Origin: Chamaecrista fasciculata
Taxonomy: Eukaryota > Streptophyta > Magnoliopsida > Fabales > Fabaceae
NCBI GenBank assembly: GCA_003254925.1
Contig: QANZ01008320.1
Coordinates: forward strand, 5,610-69,609
Length of the DNA stretch: 64,000 nucleotides
Reading direction: 5' to 3'
Position 1 is the first letter of the stretch; each line of letters begins with the position of its first letter. Shown in pieces: positions 24,611-36,055 of the stretch. A program made the translations under genes and the position numbers. The notes under the pieces are model-generated. The model was not told the DNA's origin. It saw only the letters and a list, made by a program, of their open reading frames with translations, and did not search any database.

Positions 24611-27556
24611 ATGCCTCCTACTTATTTCCCTCTTCGCTGGGAGAGCACTGGAGACCAATGGTGGTATGCTTCCCCCATTGATTGGGCTGCTGCAAATGGC
24701 CACTATGACTTAGTTCGTGAGTTGCTTTGTATTGACAGCAACCACCTCTTCAAACTCACCTCCCTCCGCCGTATCCGGCGCCTCGAAACCGTGTGGGACG
24801 ACGAAGAACAGTTCAATGATGTGGCCAAATTCCGGTGTCATGTGGCCCAGAAGCTTCTTCTTGAGTGTGAGTCACGGCGAGGAAAGAATTCTCTCATACG
24901 TGCAGGCTATGGTGGGTGGCTTATGTACACTGCTGCTTCAGCTGGAGACTTGGGTTTTGTTCAAATGCTTCTTGAGAGAAACCCACTTCTGGTTTTTGGG
25001 GAAGGAGAGTATGGCATCACTGATATCCTCTATGCTGCTGCAAGAAGCAAGAACTGTGAGGTTTTTAGGCTGCTGTTTGATTTTGCAGTGTCACCTAGGT
25101 TTGTGAGTGCCAAAGGTGGGGTTTTGGTGGAGCACATTGGGGAGATTCCTTCTGTTTATAGGTTGGAGATGAGAAATAGGGCAGTTCATGCTGCTGCAAG
25201 AGGAGGTAATCTCAGGATTCTGGAGGAATTGCTTTTTGATTGCTCTGATGTTTTGGCTTATAGAGATGCTCAGGGCTCTACTATCTTACATGCTGCTGCT
25301 GGTAGAGGACAGGTTCAGGTATGATTATGAACATATAACTCCACCACCCACTTTTTTCTCCTTTCAAATTGTGCTTTTAACTTCTATGCTACACTAATAT
25401 GTCTTCTTTCATTCACTTAATTTCTCACTCATTTGTTAACTTGTGAACTTACAAGCCTTCTGAATTTCAGAAAATGACTTGAATGATTCTGAAGTTTCAA
25501 TTCTGTGCAAATAACTCCTCTTGTTAAAATTTTCATTAAAAAAATAGTTACTTTTCAGTTTGGATAATGTAATAATCATAAAATTACTGAGAAATTTGAT
25601 TTTTTTTAATAAAAATCTTAGGAGTTAACTACTAAATTGGTCCCTGGATTATTGACTCGCTGCCAGATTGATCCCCGAATTTAGGAAATTGACAAATAGG
25701 ACCCTAAATTTTTCTAACGAGTCAAATAGGTCCCCAAATTTTTCTAACATTTGTCAAATAGGTCCTTCTGTGCATGTTATTTGGAGACCTATTTGACTAA
25801 CGTTAGAAAAATTCGGGGACCTATTTGACTCGTTAGAAAAATTCGGAGACCTATTTGTCAATTTCCTAAATTCAGGGACCAATCTGTCAGCGAGCCAATA
25901 ATCTAGGGACCAATTTGGTAGTTTAATCAAAATCTTAGCAAACAAGGTTATTTGTACGAGATGAAAAGTTTAGAGGTCTTTATCATTTTCAAAGTTCAAA
26001 GATATTTTTGCACAATAACTAAAGTTCATTGGGTTTTTCACTTTTTCTGCAGTTTAGCTCAACTAAACTCACTCATTGTTTTGGGGGGATAGCGTGATGG
26101 GGGTTAATAGTGAGGAATTAGCGTGATGTACCCTTGTTTTCTTACATGTTGTAACTAGAACTTGTTGGGGTTGATGCAGGTGATCAAATATCTAACATCA
26201 TCTTTCGACATTATCAACTCCACAGACCATCAAGGCAACACTGCTCTGCATGTTGCTGCATATAGAGGCCAATTGGCCGCAGTTGAAACTCTAGTCTCAG
26301 CACATCCCTCCTTGATCTCTCAGACAAACAACGTGGGAGAAACATTTCTCCACAAGGCCGTGTCTGGTTTTCAGACCCCGGCATTTCGAAGACTGGACCG
26401 ACAGGTGGCACTTCTAAAGCAGTTACTCAGTGAGAAAATTTTCCACACAGAGGAAATCATCAATGTGAAGAACCAAGATGGAAGAACAGCTCTTCACATG
26501 GCCATCATAGGAAACATCCACACTGATCTTGTGCAGCTTTTGATGACTGCTCCTTTAATAAATGTGAATTCTTGTGATGTGGATGGCATGACCCCACTTG
26601 ATTACCTAAGGCAATGCCCAATTTCAGCATCATCAGATATACTCATCAGAAAGTTGATCTCAGCTGGTGGAATGTTTGGCTGCAAAGATTATGATTCAAG
26701 AAAGGCCATAGCCTCACACTTGAAAATGCAAGGTGGGAGTAGCCCTGGAACATCCTTCAGAATCTCAGACACCGAGATATTTCTGTACACAGGCATTGAG
26801 AACAATGTCTTGGAAGCTTTTGCTGGTCATGAAAATCCAGGATTGAATTTGATGAATTCATCATCTTCACCAGAACACAATACATATGACTATAACCAGC
26901 GAAACTCAACGGCAACAATCAGTAGTAGTAAAAGGCCTAGTTCTGTGAATTATGCTGCTGCAAGACTGAAGAGAGTGCTTCAGTGGCCTCGTGTGAAGGA
27001 GAAGAAATCAGAGGGATTCAGTGATGAAACACCAACCCCACTGAGAGAAAGATTCTCTAATAGGCCGTCGTCGATGTCGTCGACATCACTTCCCAACAAC
27101 AAAAGAACACTGTCTGTGAGGAGCAACCAATCAAGTCCAAATGCTAAGAAGAAGTTTGCTTCAGGTGTAGTGCATGGAGTGATACAGGCAGTGCCACAAA
27201 AAGTGAAGGTGTCAGGAAGGTCTCGGTCTAGCTCCTTCTCAAAGTCATCAATTTCTTCGCCTAGATCATGGGATAATAAGCAAAAGGGGATTTACATTGA
27301 GAATGACATAATTGCTGGACCATCTTGTTCCTCAAGTCAAGCAGCACCTAATAATAATGTTGTTGTTAATGGTGATGATGATGATGATGAATCACCAAAT
27401 GTGATGAAGCGAGTCTCTGTGAGTCAAAGGCTGAGGGGGCATTACTTCTGTTTTGGTGCATCAGGGCTTAGTGTAAAACACACAGGCAGTAGCAGCAGCA
27501 GCAGGCAGCATCATGAAAGCCAGGATTTCAAGAATCATGCTATTTCGGTGGCATAA
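24611..27556 (+). CDS. Ankyrin-repeat protein with basic, serine-rich C-terminus
   Basis: Two exons (24611-25318 and 26180-27556) join in phase 0, giving 694 residues. The N-terminus (PLRWESTGDQWWYASPIDWA) is a hallmark of one plant ankyrin family. Ankyrin units begin at about residue 22 and continue on both sides of the intron: GGWLMYTAASAGDLGFVQMLL, VHAAARGGNLRILEELL, GNTALHVAAYRGQLAAVETL, GRTALHMAIIGNIHTDLVQLL. The last ~270 residues are low-complexity, rich in Ser, Arg and Lys with an Asp run. No hydrophobic PGG-type transmembrane region is present, so a soluble adaptor is more likely than the membrane-bound ankyrin class. The precise role is unknown. The intron carries a MITE and the leader a long hairpin. 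Confidence 0.9.
25622..25928. mobile_element. MITE inside the ankyrin gene intron
   Basis: 307-bp foldback element. The left end GAGTTAACTACTAAATTGG matches the complement of the right end, GATTAAACTACCAAATTGG, and the arms remain complementary through most of the element ('aggtccc', 'cgagtcaaatagg'). It is flanked by a perfect 10-bp direct repeat AAAATCTTAG (25612-25621 and 25929-25938), taken as the target-site duplication. Length and duplication size suggest a Mutator-type non-autonomous element. It encodes no protein. Confidence 0.92.
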
Positions 27557-29728
27557 CTATAATATAACATAACTGGATATATGGATGGACGGAAGAGAAT
27601 GACATTACTATTAGCTCACTATGACTAGTCTCGAGGGATAAATTAAAAAGCAGTTTAGTTCATATAAAACTGCTATGTTAAAATAAAGACTAGCTAGTAG
27701 GTTCCTTAGTTGTAATGTAAGTCTCTATATAGCTTATATTTTGTTGGTTTATGACTTATGTTATGAACAGCTCATCCACCACAGTTCTGCATGTAATTAA
27801 GCTATGCTTCTTATAATATCATATGCTGGGCTTCTTATCATTTAGAGTTTAGACAGTAGATGAGAAGACCCAAACGATATCACTATGCTATTGAGGCCTT
27901 ACACAAAGTGGACCAAACAATCTCTTAAACTTTATTGCCCAGGCCCAATGCTAATATTGGATTGTTAAGCCCACAATTGTTTCAGTTTTTAACGAATGTT
28001 ATGATCCTTGTCTTACTATTCTAGATTGGATGCATCATGCATGCTATATTGTTAATTTGTTATGTAATATAATTTAGGCTGAATATGTATTTCATCATTG
28101 ACCATATATATGTATTTCATTCTTTTAATCTAACTTTTTTTAATTTTAAATTCCTCCCAAAAGAGGAAATAAGTCAAAATAGTTTATACTTTATTTTATC
28201 AACCTGTTTACTTCTAAAATAGTTGAAATTGTGCTGAGAATCTTATGATATATATAGCACAGCCAACATAATTGTTAGCTTTATTGATTTTGAAAAACTC
28301 GATAATTCGAAGGCTAGCTATCAAGTATGGCTACATATGACACTTACAAAACCAATCGATACTTGAGATATATATACGAGTACCATTTAGGCTTTATTAG
28401 ATCTATGAACCACTTAAGCCTTCATCAGACAAAATAAAATATATAAAAAATAATAATTTTGACACATTTTAAGTACATAAATTTATTTAAAACTTCAAAG
28501 AAGTTTAAAAACTATTGGTTGGCATAGTAAATTACTAATTGAATTTGTATATATAGTAAATACAAATAAGGATTTAATTTTTTTTAAACAATATTAATTA
28601 TGAGCTAGTTTAATTAAAATGTTTTCAGTTTTCAACATATTATATGTAGTACTCATTCTGTCATTCATCAATACTATTCTAACAACACTGATTTAAACAT
28701 GCATACAACTTGTATAACATCAAAGACTAATAAAATACTCCTTACGCGTGATTTTCAGCACATGATGTCACTATATCCCGTAAAACACTCTTGGAAGTTG
28801 GAACTGAAAATTACATATACGTGTGTGTATATTGAAAAATGATTTTGGTAGAAGGGAATTTCGAAGAAAGAATAGAAACCTGGTGCAGTTAACGTCATGG
28901 GGCCGAATGAATTCATTCACAAGAGTCCATAGTATTAGACTTGGATTGTACTGTTGATCATCATGTGGACTGACCTTAGCTTCTTCAAGTTTAACCAAAT
29001 ACATTAATTAATAATGGCTACTAGTTGAGTGTCATGTCATGGCCCAATGATCATTCATTAATGGCTAAGCTTGAAACTTCGCCATTCATTAATTCTCATC
29101 TTGGACTAGTTTCCCTACACCATCCCTTGTGTTGTGACTACTCAGTTATTCTTTTTTTTTTTTCTCTCTTTTAACCAAATATTATTCAGAATATTCAATA
29201 ACTAATTTCTTTGTTGACTTGCAGACATCTCAATGAATGAGATAATTTAACTAAAGATTTAAGATTGTTTCATATTAAAATAAAGGAAAAAAAAAAGAAA
29301 CAAGTTTCTACCAAATATTAGGAATAAATATGGCACATTCATGCATCTCTTAGCTATATACGTTCCAACATATATATAAGGATCTTGTATCATCTCTAAT
29401 TACAAGACATACACGCACACCCACACGTATACACACACTAACACACACACACACACACATATTGTGCGCGTGTGTATAAGACCTTTGTCAAATGGAGGAA
29501 AAAATGAACAATTTTCTTTCAACCATTTTTATTTATTTAGAGGAATAATATATATAGTACTGGATGTAGATGTTCAAAAGATAAAAACAAATGTTTGTGG
29601 TAAGGTTTTTGTTATAGTTCAATACTGCATCATGATCAATATAATGTCTTTGTTTACACACTTTACGAGATGAAAAGAACTATTTTGGTCTTCAAATTTT
29701 ATATTAATTTTTAAATTTGTCCCAAATG
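27557..29728. other. Intergenic downstream of the ankyrin gene
   Basis: 27557 to about 27800 is likely 3' UTR. The remainder is AT-rich and without recognisable genes. A CA/AC microsatellite with purer core at 29439-29459 and a CA-rich zone from 29409 are present. Short reading frames have no support. Confidence 0.5.
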
Positions 29729-30292
29729 TGATGAACTGGGATTTGGCCGAGTGTCGTTTCCCTATTGAGATAAGAATATGAGCTAGCATGAGTAGCGTGA
29801 GTAACGTGAGTTACGTACCTTTCATAGAGTTACCATCTTGTATTTATAGGCTTATTGAGGAGAGTCCGTTTAAGGAAACTTCCTTGATTGTAGAAGAGAT
29901 ATCTTCAGTGATATGGGAGGTGAATCATAATCTTTCCTATTTCATGTAGGAAGATATTATTTTGTTAATTAAGGATAAGTGAGTCACTATTTCCTTATTT
30001 GCGTAGGGCGCCTTGATGGCCAAGGCAGAGTCTATGGGAAGGATCTCTGGGGGATCTGTCTTGATTGACAGCGGATCTTGGTTGATCCTTGATTGGTTCC
30101 TGATTGGTTCAGGGAATGTTTCCTTATTCCTCGCGTCCTTATGCTTCGTGGGCGCCCATGCCCTCTATGGTTATGGACGTCCTTGCCCTAGCGGGGTTAA
30201 GGGCGTTCTCGCCCTACCCTGTGGGCCTATGGCGTGCTGGGCCAAGGGCATCTTCTGCCAATTGGGCCTCCTAATTATTGGGCCTATTATCA
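29729..30292. mobile_element. Solo LTR, 564 bp
   Basis: Begins TGATGAACTGGG and ends CCTATTATCA (TG...CA) and is flanked by the perfect 5-bp duplication AAATG (29724-29728 and 30293-30297). Inside is a TATA-like tatttatagg near 29841, as expected for an LTR promoter, and a GC-richer 3' half with repeated 'gggc'/'ccct' phrases. No second LTR or internal region is present, so this is most simply the product of LTR-LTR recombination. The 108-codon reading frame inside it is not a gene. Superfamily not determined. Confidence 0.85.
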
Positions 30293-30297
30293 AAATG

Positions 30298-31702
30298 TTT
30301 GTTTATTATCAATTGTGCCTCCAAAATCTTTTATTTTAATCGATTACATCCTTTCCTCTAACTATAGTCAAATATTAACGATAAATTATATTAGACATGA
30401 CTAATGATATATAATATAAAATTAATAAAAAAAAAATTTAAATCCCGACTCATTGAAAAACACAATGGAGTACATGCGTCGTTAGTTTGTTGAAAGAAGT
30501 TAGTAAAAAAAATAAAATTAATCAAAATGTGAAACTTTGAAGGATAAAATTAATAATAAATAAATACTGATTGATGACGAAATTAAAAATTAATATAAAA
30601 GTTGAAGAAAAAAAATACTTTTGCCTTTTATATATAAAATATAGTTATAAAACTGTATCTACAAAGTTAATATACAATAGTTTATATAGTATAGATTTAT
30701 GAGATTTTAGTCGTAAATACTTGGTCTATTAATTAATATTATGTACACAAAATAGCAAAAGAAGATTAAAAAACAATAATATAAGTTGGTAGACTTTACA
30801 TTCTAGAATATTATTTTTAATCTTAAAAATATTGTAAAATGACATATTTTATTTATAAAATAATAACAATTATAATAAAAAAAACAACTTATTATATGTG
30901 TTTCTATTTAAAAAAAAACAAACATTCCAAAGTTAATTATTACAATGCGAGCAAAACCATCAAAGTACAGAAATAATGGTTACTAGCTAATGTGAACTGT
31001 GGATGACGTTTAAGAAACCTCAAAGTATCAAAATCAAACATATATATGGTGGGGATATTTAAGATGGCATACATATTTTGAATAACGACTGATAATAATA
31101 TGAACATGCTGACGGTTGACTACGATTATTTGGTCTTTCTCCCAATTTTCTATCATTTTTATTTTCCACAATTTCCTCCAAATCACCATCCAATTGTGTC
31201 ACTGCCACTAGTGCGTCCGGATCGATGCCCAAAATTTCTGTCTATTTATTTATATATTAATATTATTATATGATCAAGAATTGAATATAACGTACTAAAA
31301 AAAAAAGATCAAATATAATGAAGTTTAAGAAATTCATCAAGTCTCATGCACCATATTTAACCACTTACGTAATTGACCGTGTTTTATATAATGCCTACGT
31401 ATTAATTGGATAATAAAACCAAAATTTTTCTAATGAAATGGAATCAATTTTACGACGTGAACCAAAAATAAAAATATAATATGAGATCAAATTTTTAATT
31501 TGAATAAAAGATATAAGATAAAAAATACAATAAAAAAATATAATGAGACCAACTTGAGATCCCTAAAGAAAAATTATGAGATAAAAAATATACTTTGATT
31601 TTTTTTTGTTTTTACATAAATGGTGCCGCTACTTCCCATGCATGTATACCAACTAATATTTTAACTTGGTGATACAGTCAAAGTCCCAAAGATGAAGACG
31701 AC
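30298..31702. other. AT-rich intergenic DNA between two LTR insertions
   Basis: Very AT-rich, low-complexity sequence with many A and T runs. No coding region, RNA gene or clear element end was recognised. Confidence 0.6.
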
Positions 31703-31707
31703 CTTAG

Positions 31708-33051
31708 TGTGAGGTAGTTGATTGAAAATGGTAATAGGGAAAGATTTGTAAAGATTGTAATCTTATTTGATTAAGATTTGGGAAAATCTTATGTAATCTT
31801 TTTTGACTTATAATTCAGTTAGTTATCATAATTCCTTTATGACTAGGGTTTTGGATGCTTATAAATATATTAGTAGTCATCTGAGGAGATGCACCAAGTC
31901 AAGACACTTTAAGCATTGTATTTGACTTTGAAATTACTTCTTCTCTTGTATTTGTACAGTGTGTGAGAGTGTGGGTGTGAAATGTGTAGTTAAATAGTTG
32001 CTTTGTGAGAGTGTGGGTGTACTTGGGGTCAGGATTGAGAGAATATTGTGTGATGTAACAAGTAACAATTTTCATATAGTATTTTTCTCTGGTTGTCTTT
32101 TAGCAATCTAGTTATTCTCACGGGGGAAATGCTATATTTATTTTTATAAATATTGTTATTTTTCCCAACAAGTGGTATCAGAGCCTATGGTTCGGTAGAG
32201 TAATTTTTGAGTAAATTATTTTGTTTTTCTTGAGAATTGTTTTGGTTGCTTGGTTATTGCTGGGTTGCAATGGTGAAAGTTTCACGCGCTAGTGGAGAGA
32301 AGTTTGATGGAAGAATCAATTTTGGCTTGTGGCAAGTGCAAGTCAAGGATGTATTGATACAATCCGGGTTACAGAAGTGGAATTGTCAAAAGTTTGGGCA
32401 TGTAAAGAAAATTTGTCCAGGTGGAGCAAGTTCGACAAAAGGCTCCGAGGTAGATGCTAACCAAGTCTCTCTCGTTATGGGGGAGGATGATCCTGTTTGA
32501 AGATTGGGTGGAGCATCCTCATGGTATTTCCGCGTTACCATGGAAGAGGATGAGTTGTTGTTAGCGGGTCCACAGTTGCACATGGGCATTGGTTGGCATT
32601 GATGCAAGATGTGTGGTGGAGTTATGTCAATGGTTGAGGGACTTCCGGGGAAAGCCAACATGGAAGGAACACCATAAAGTCTCAACAAGGTTTTTCGACA
32701 TGTGCCGAGTAAAATTGGTTTATTCTAAGTGAATACACTTTTATGGTGGAGTGTGATAGTTCTTGGTTTAAGAGCTATGATTGGTGTTGACAATGAAGAA
32801 GTGGTTAAGGAAGTTACTTAGTGATCAAGTAATTCCTTTATGACTAGGGTTTTGGATGCTTATAAATATATTAGTAGTTAGCTGAGGTCAGACACTTCAA
32901 GCATTGTATTTAACTTTGAAATTCCTTCTTCTCTTGTATTTGTAGAGTGTGGAAGGTGTAGTTAAATAGTTTCTTTGTGAGAGTGTGGGTGTACTTGGGG
33001 TGGGTTGAGAAAATATATTTATTTTTATAAATATTATTATTTTTCCCAACA
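31708..33051 (+). mobile_element. Internally deleted Ty1/copia-type LTR retrotransposon
   Basis: Complete outer structure. The 5' LTR is 31708-32170 (TGTGAGG...CCCAACA) and the 3' LTR 32752-33051 (TGTGATAG...CCCAACA). A perfect 5-bp duplication CTTAG lies on both sides (31703-31707, 33052-33056). The primer-binding site TGGTATCAGAGC (32173-32184), complementary to initiator tRNA-Met, follows the 5' LTR. The internal region is under 600 bp, with only a gag remnant and no protease, integrase or reverse transcriptase. The LTRs align well from attcctttatgactaggg onward but differ in their first ~100 bases and in length (463 versus 300), which implies age or later deletion. Confidence 0.93.
32270..32500 (+). 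pseudogene. Copia gag remnant with deletion-fused zinc knuckle
   Basis: A 76-codon frame starts as a copia Gag (KFDGRINFGLWQVQVKDVL) and then passes directly into a zinc-knuckle tail (NCQKFGHVKKIC). This is a CCHC box that lacks its first cysteine. The ~200 residues that normally separate these parts are missing, so an in-frame internal deletion is inferred. It lies inside the deleted element at 31708-33051 and cannot supply a normal capsid. Confidence 0.8.
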
Positions 33052-33056
33052 CTTAG

Positions 33057-33793
33057 CTCTTGATGAAGACAACTAATATTCCTGTCAATGAAATATATAA
33101 GAGGCTTCATTTTATTTGTATAGTGATTAGAATCTTGAACTATCGAGCTAATACTATTTATTCATTCATCACTTTCGGCTACGAAAAGTAAATGCTCACA
33201 TTGTAAGTGGATGTATGACAAAGAATGAAAGAAATGTAAACACACACAAAGGAATCTTTTAATTATCAAAAAATGATCAACCACTGCGAGTTTGAAGTTT
33301 TGATCAACACTCCATTTACGACTATTCAAAGCCGGAATTTGATTCTTGCAATCAAATGGAAATGGGATAATCTCTAGTTTAAATATAGCAAATTGCCCAG
33401 TTAGTGTGTTTTAAATTATATCACTTTTCTTTGATTAAAAAAAATTCCTAAAATAATTAAAGAAATAAGCTTATAAGTACGTATGGGTGCATCATGAGTG
33501 GGAAGTCAACCTTTCTGCGTCGTGGATGGCTCGTTTGGATGTAAATTAAAATCAAATTAATCGGCAGCTCATGGTTGTCGACATATATATATACTAGGGG
33601 TTTGGGGCAGGGCACGCCAATATGCATGTAACCTTTGAATTGATTTAAAGTTGAAGATTATATTAAATTTTTAATTTATATTGATAAAAGTGTAAGTTTG
33701 GGACCAATTTGAGAAATTATAAAATATTTAGGACCAATTTGAAATTACCTCATATGGGGAGAGTGAGTGGGGAGAGAGTGGTGGCATTTTTAA
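33057..33793. other. Intergenic, with Helitron-end-like sequence near 33594
   Basis: AT-rich, no gene seen. Near 33594 a CTAG preceded by A is followed by a GC-rich stretch reminiscent of a Helitron 3' end on the minus strand, but no convincing hairpin forms, so it is not called. The stretch ends at an N (33794). Confidence 0.4.
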
Positions 33794-33794
33794 N

Positions 33795-34827
33795 CCCAAA
33801 CTCTAAACCCTATTATTTTCAATTCCCCCTCTTTTTCATCATCTTCATTCATTTTAGTCCCAAATCCTCAAAATAAAATTGTAAATTGTCCAAAAAATCT
33901 TCCAAACATTCCAATTTAGTCTTTAAAAGTATTAAAAACCTTAAAACCTAAATTCTAAACTCTAAACCCTAAAACCATAAACCCTAAAATCCTAACCCCT
34001 AAAACCCTAAAATCCTAAAATTGTAGTGTCCCAAACTCTTTCGAACATTCCAATTTAATCCTTAAAAATAGTAAAAACCCTAAAATCCTAAAACTTAAAC
34101 CTTAAACCCTAAACCCCAAACCCTAAAATCTTAAAACCCAAAACCCTAAAACCCTAAACCCTAAAACCCTAAATCCCAACCCTAAAACCTAAACCCTAAA
34201 ATCCTAAAACCCTAAACCCCAAAACCCAAAACCCTAAAACCTAAACCCTAAAATCCTAAAACCTAAACCCTCTCCCCTTTTATCAAGATATGCTTTCAAT
34301 CAAGTCCCTGCAAAAATTACAAATTGGCCCTGACTGTTTTCTTTTCTTTTCAAAATGGTCCCATCTTCTTCATCCAATTCATGCTTCTCGATTCTGTATC
34401 CGATTCATTTCAAACCAACCATCTCCATCTTCATCTTCACGATTTGATCTCCTTCATCTTCCCAAAATGCAAGCATCAATCAACAGATTCGACAACAAAA
34501 CTTCATCTCCTTCATCTTCCCAAAATCGAAGCTTGAATCAACAGATTCAACAGCAAAACTACCAGATTCGACAATAAAACTACTAGATTCGCTCAGATTC
34601 GACAACAAAACTGAGAAAATATGAGAGAAAACACGAGATTCGACAACAAAACTACCAGATTCGACAACAAAACACGAGTCTTTCTCTTTCTTTTTGCTCG
34701 CTCGCAGATTACTTCTTCTTCCAACAAGTTCAGATCAGCCATGGAGTTACTCCACACTGCGAAATCCGTCCGTCTCTTTCTTGTTTGTTTATTGTTGGAA
34801 TCTATTCTGAGTTACTTCGGAAATTTG
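33795..34827. repeat. N-bounded block with degenerate telomere-like and short tandem repeats
   Basis: About 33950-34275 is a run of imperfect CCCTAAA-like units (ccctaaa, ccctaaaa, cctaaaat), i.e. degenerate plant telomere-like repeat. A longer unit, with 'cattccaattta' about every 130 bases, is also repeated. Around 34480-34680 the phrase agattcgacaacaaaact recurs at least four times. A CT-rich stretch and a short open frame from 34741 look like a gene leader, but no protein is recognised. Because the block is bounded by single Ns at 33794 and 34828, its placement is uncertain. Confidence 0.7.
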
Positions 34828-34828
34828 N

Positions 34829-35669
34829 AGCCTAAAGGAAACTAAAGCAGCCATAAATGAAACTAAAAGCATTAGGAAAAACATTGAGAAGAGGAATATT
34901 GTGCGGCTGCTTCAAGATCTTCCAGTATCCTTCGCGCTCAGCGACAATTTGCGTGATGTCTTCCATTATGACTTCAAGATCAAAATGAACCTTAGGGCGA
35001 TGTCTATGCAGCAGACAAAGTTGTTGAAGATGAAGATTCACCTTGTCAATGTTAGCGGTCTTGAGGTCTTCAAGGAGCTTACGAAAACCTGCAAGACAGA
35101 TAGAATTCATTGAAAGGTCAGCGGTGCTACAGAGAAAAAGGTCCATGGTGGGAGCACTATTATGGAAGTGGAAAGCCGCAAAGAGAGTTTTGTTTAGCCG
35201 GTTCTTCCTCAGCCAGCAGCAGTATATGCTAGGGTAGTCATTGGGCACATCCCCCATAGTGGAATGCACCCTTAAAGGCACTTTTGAGCTATGACCAGGA
35301 TTCCTTTGATAGGTTTCCTTCAGCTGCGAGATTTTCTCTTGCCACTTCTGAATCACGATCATAGGGTCCGCGACACTTTGCTTGAAGTGCACCTCGATAC
35401 GGTGTTGGTAGATAGCCCAAATAAACACAAGAATATGCACAAACAGATCCTTTTTACTCTCATCAGTGTTGATACTGTTGAAGGAATTTCTTAGCCAAAG
35501 AAATAAACCATCCTGCACATGGAGGTCACTTCGGAGAGCCATAGGGGAATTACACAAGTTACTATTTATTCGTAAAACTCAAATTAATTTTTGAAGTTTT
35601 TTTTATGGCCTGTAAATAATTTTTAAAGTTGAAAAACTCATGGCACACGGGTGCAGTATTTTTCATCTT
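34829..35669 (-). repeat. Duplicate copy of the LINE-like segment at 40012-40852
   Basis: The segment is roughly 97-98% identical by eye to 40012-40852. The identity covers the reading frame, the right-hand aattacacaagttact and a further ~105 bases of flanking DNA up to 'tttttcatct'. Because flank outside the insertion is shared, this is a segmental duplication and not a second retrotransposition event. The left boundary coincides with an N at 34828, so a misassembly cannot be excluded. Confidence 0.85.
34832..35557 (-). pseudogene. LINE-type ORF2 C-terminal fragment (RNase-H-like), copy 1
   Basis: A 241-codon open frame. Its first ~75 residues (LFVHILVFIWAIYQHRIEV) match the linker after the reverse-transcriptase zinc-binding region in plant non-LTR elements, where 'IW..RN' is typical. 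The remainder has the length and helix-rich look of an RNase H domain. The acidic catalytic pattern (DG...AE...D) is not recognisable. I therefore read it as a degenerate, non-functional fragment. The family call is an inference from weak resemblance. Confidence 0.5.
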
Positions 35670-35738
35670 AGTTTTTAAAAATCAGTGTTTAAAATAGTGT
35701 ATTTCCAATATTTCAGGACTAAATCTTAGTTTTGGGAC

Positions 35739-36055
35739 AAATTTAGGAACGAAAAAAATAATTTTTCTCTTCTCTTTTCTTTTTTATGACAGTTGATAAA
35801 TTAGTCTCCAAATTTGTACACTTATTAGTGGTTCAGTCTCTAACCTTTTTAGAGTCTAGAGTTTGTCTCTGAATATATATATAGCCTGTTAGCTAGTAGT
35901 CCTTCTATACTTGTCCCAAGTCTACCATTTTTCTTTTTGCTATAAACTTATCCAGATGTTCGCTAGAATTCACATACATACTTATTTTGTATAATCATCT
36001 GGGTCAGATGGTTAATGTCCCAGATCAACCTTGTGTTGTAATTTTCCTTTTATAC
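35739..36055. repeat. 317-bp tandem duplication, first copy
   Basis: This segment (aaatttaggaac ... ccttttatac) is followed immediately by a second copy starting at 36056. The copies are about 97% identical by eye. The second copy is split by the solo LTR at 36237-37498 and resumes at 37504-37639; its two parts add up to 317 bases, the same as this copy. Confidence 0.9.

Noticed and set aside
24717-25106. 129-codon frame offset from the ankyrin gene
   Set aside because: Alternative frame of ankyrin exon 1; no independent support.
29401-29460. CA-rich repeats considered as a CRISPR-like or ordered array
   Set aside because: A simple dinucleotide microsatellite without spacers.
30013-30339. 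108-codon plus-strand reading frame
   Set aside because: It lies almost wholly inside the solo LTR at 29729-30292 and has no domain; composition reflects the LTR's GC-rich half.
33594-33620. CTAG followed by GC-rich sequence resembling a Helitron 3' end
   Set aside because: The GC-rich part (gggcagggcacgcc) does not form a proper hairpin, so the call would rest on four bases.
34290-34845. Plus-strand frames after the telomere-like repeat
   Set aside because: The frames follow the short tandem repeat and run into an N; they resemble an untranslated leader, not protein.
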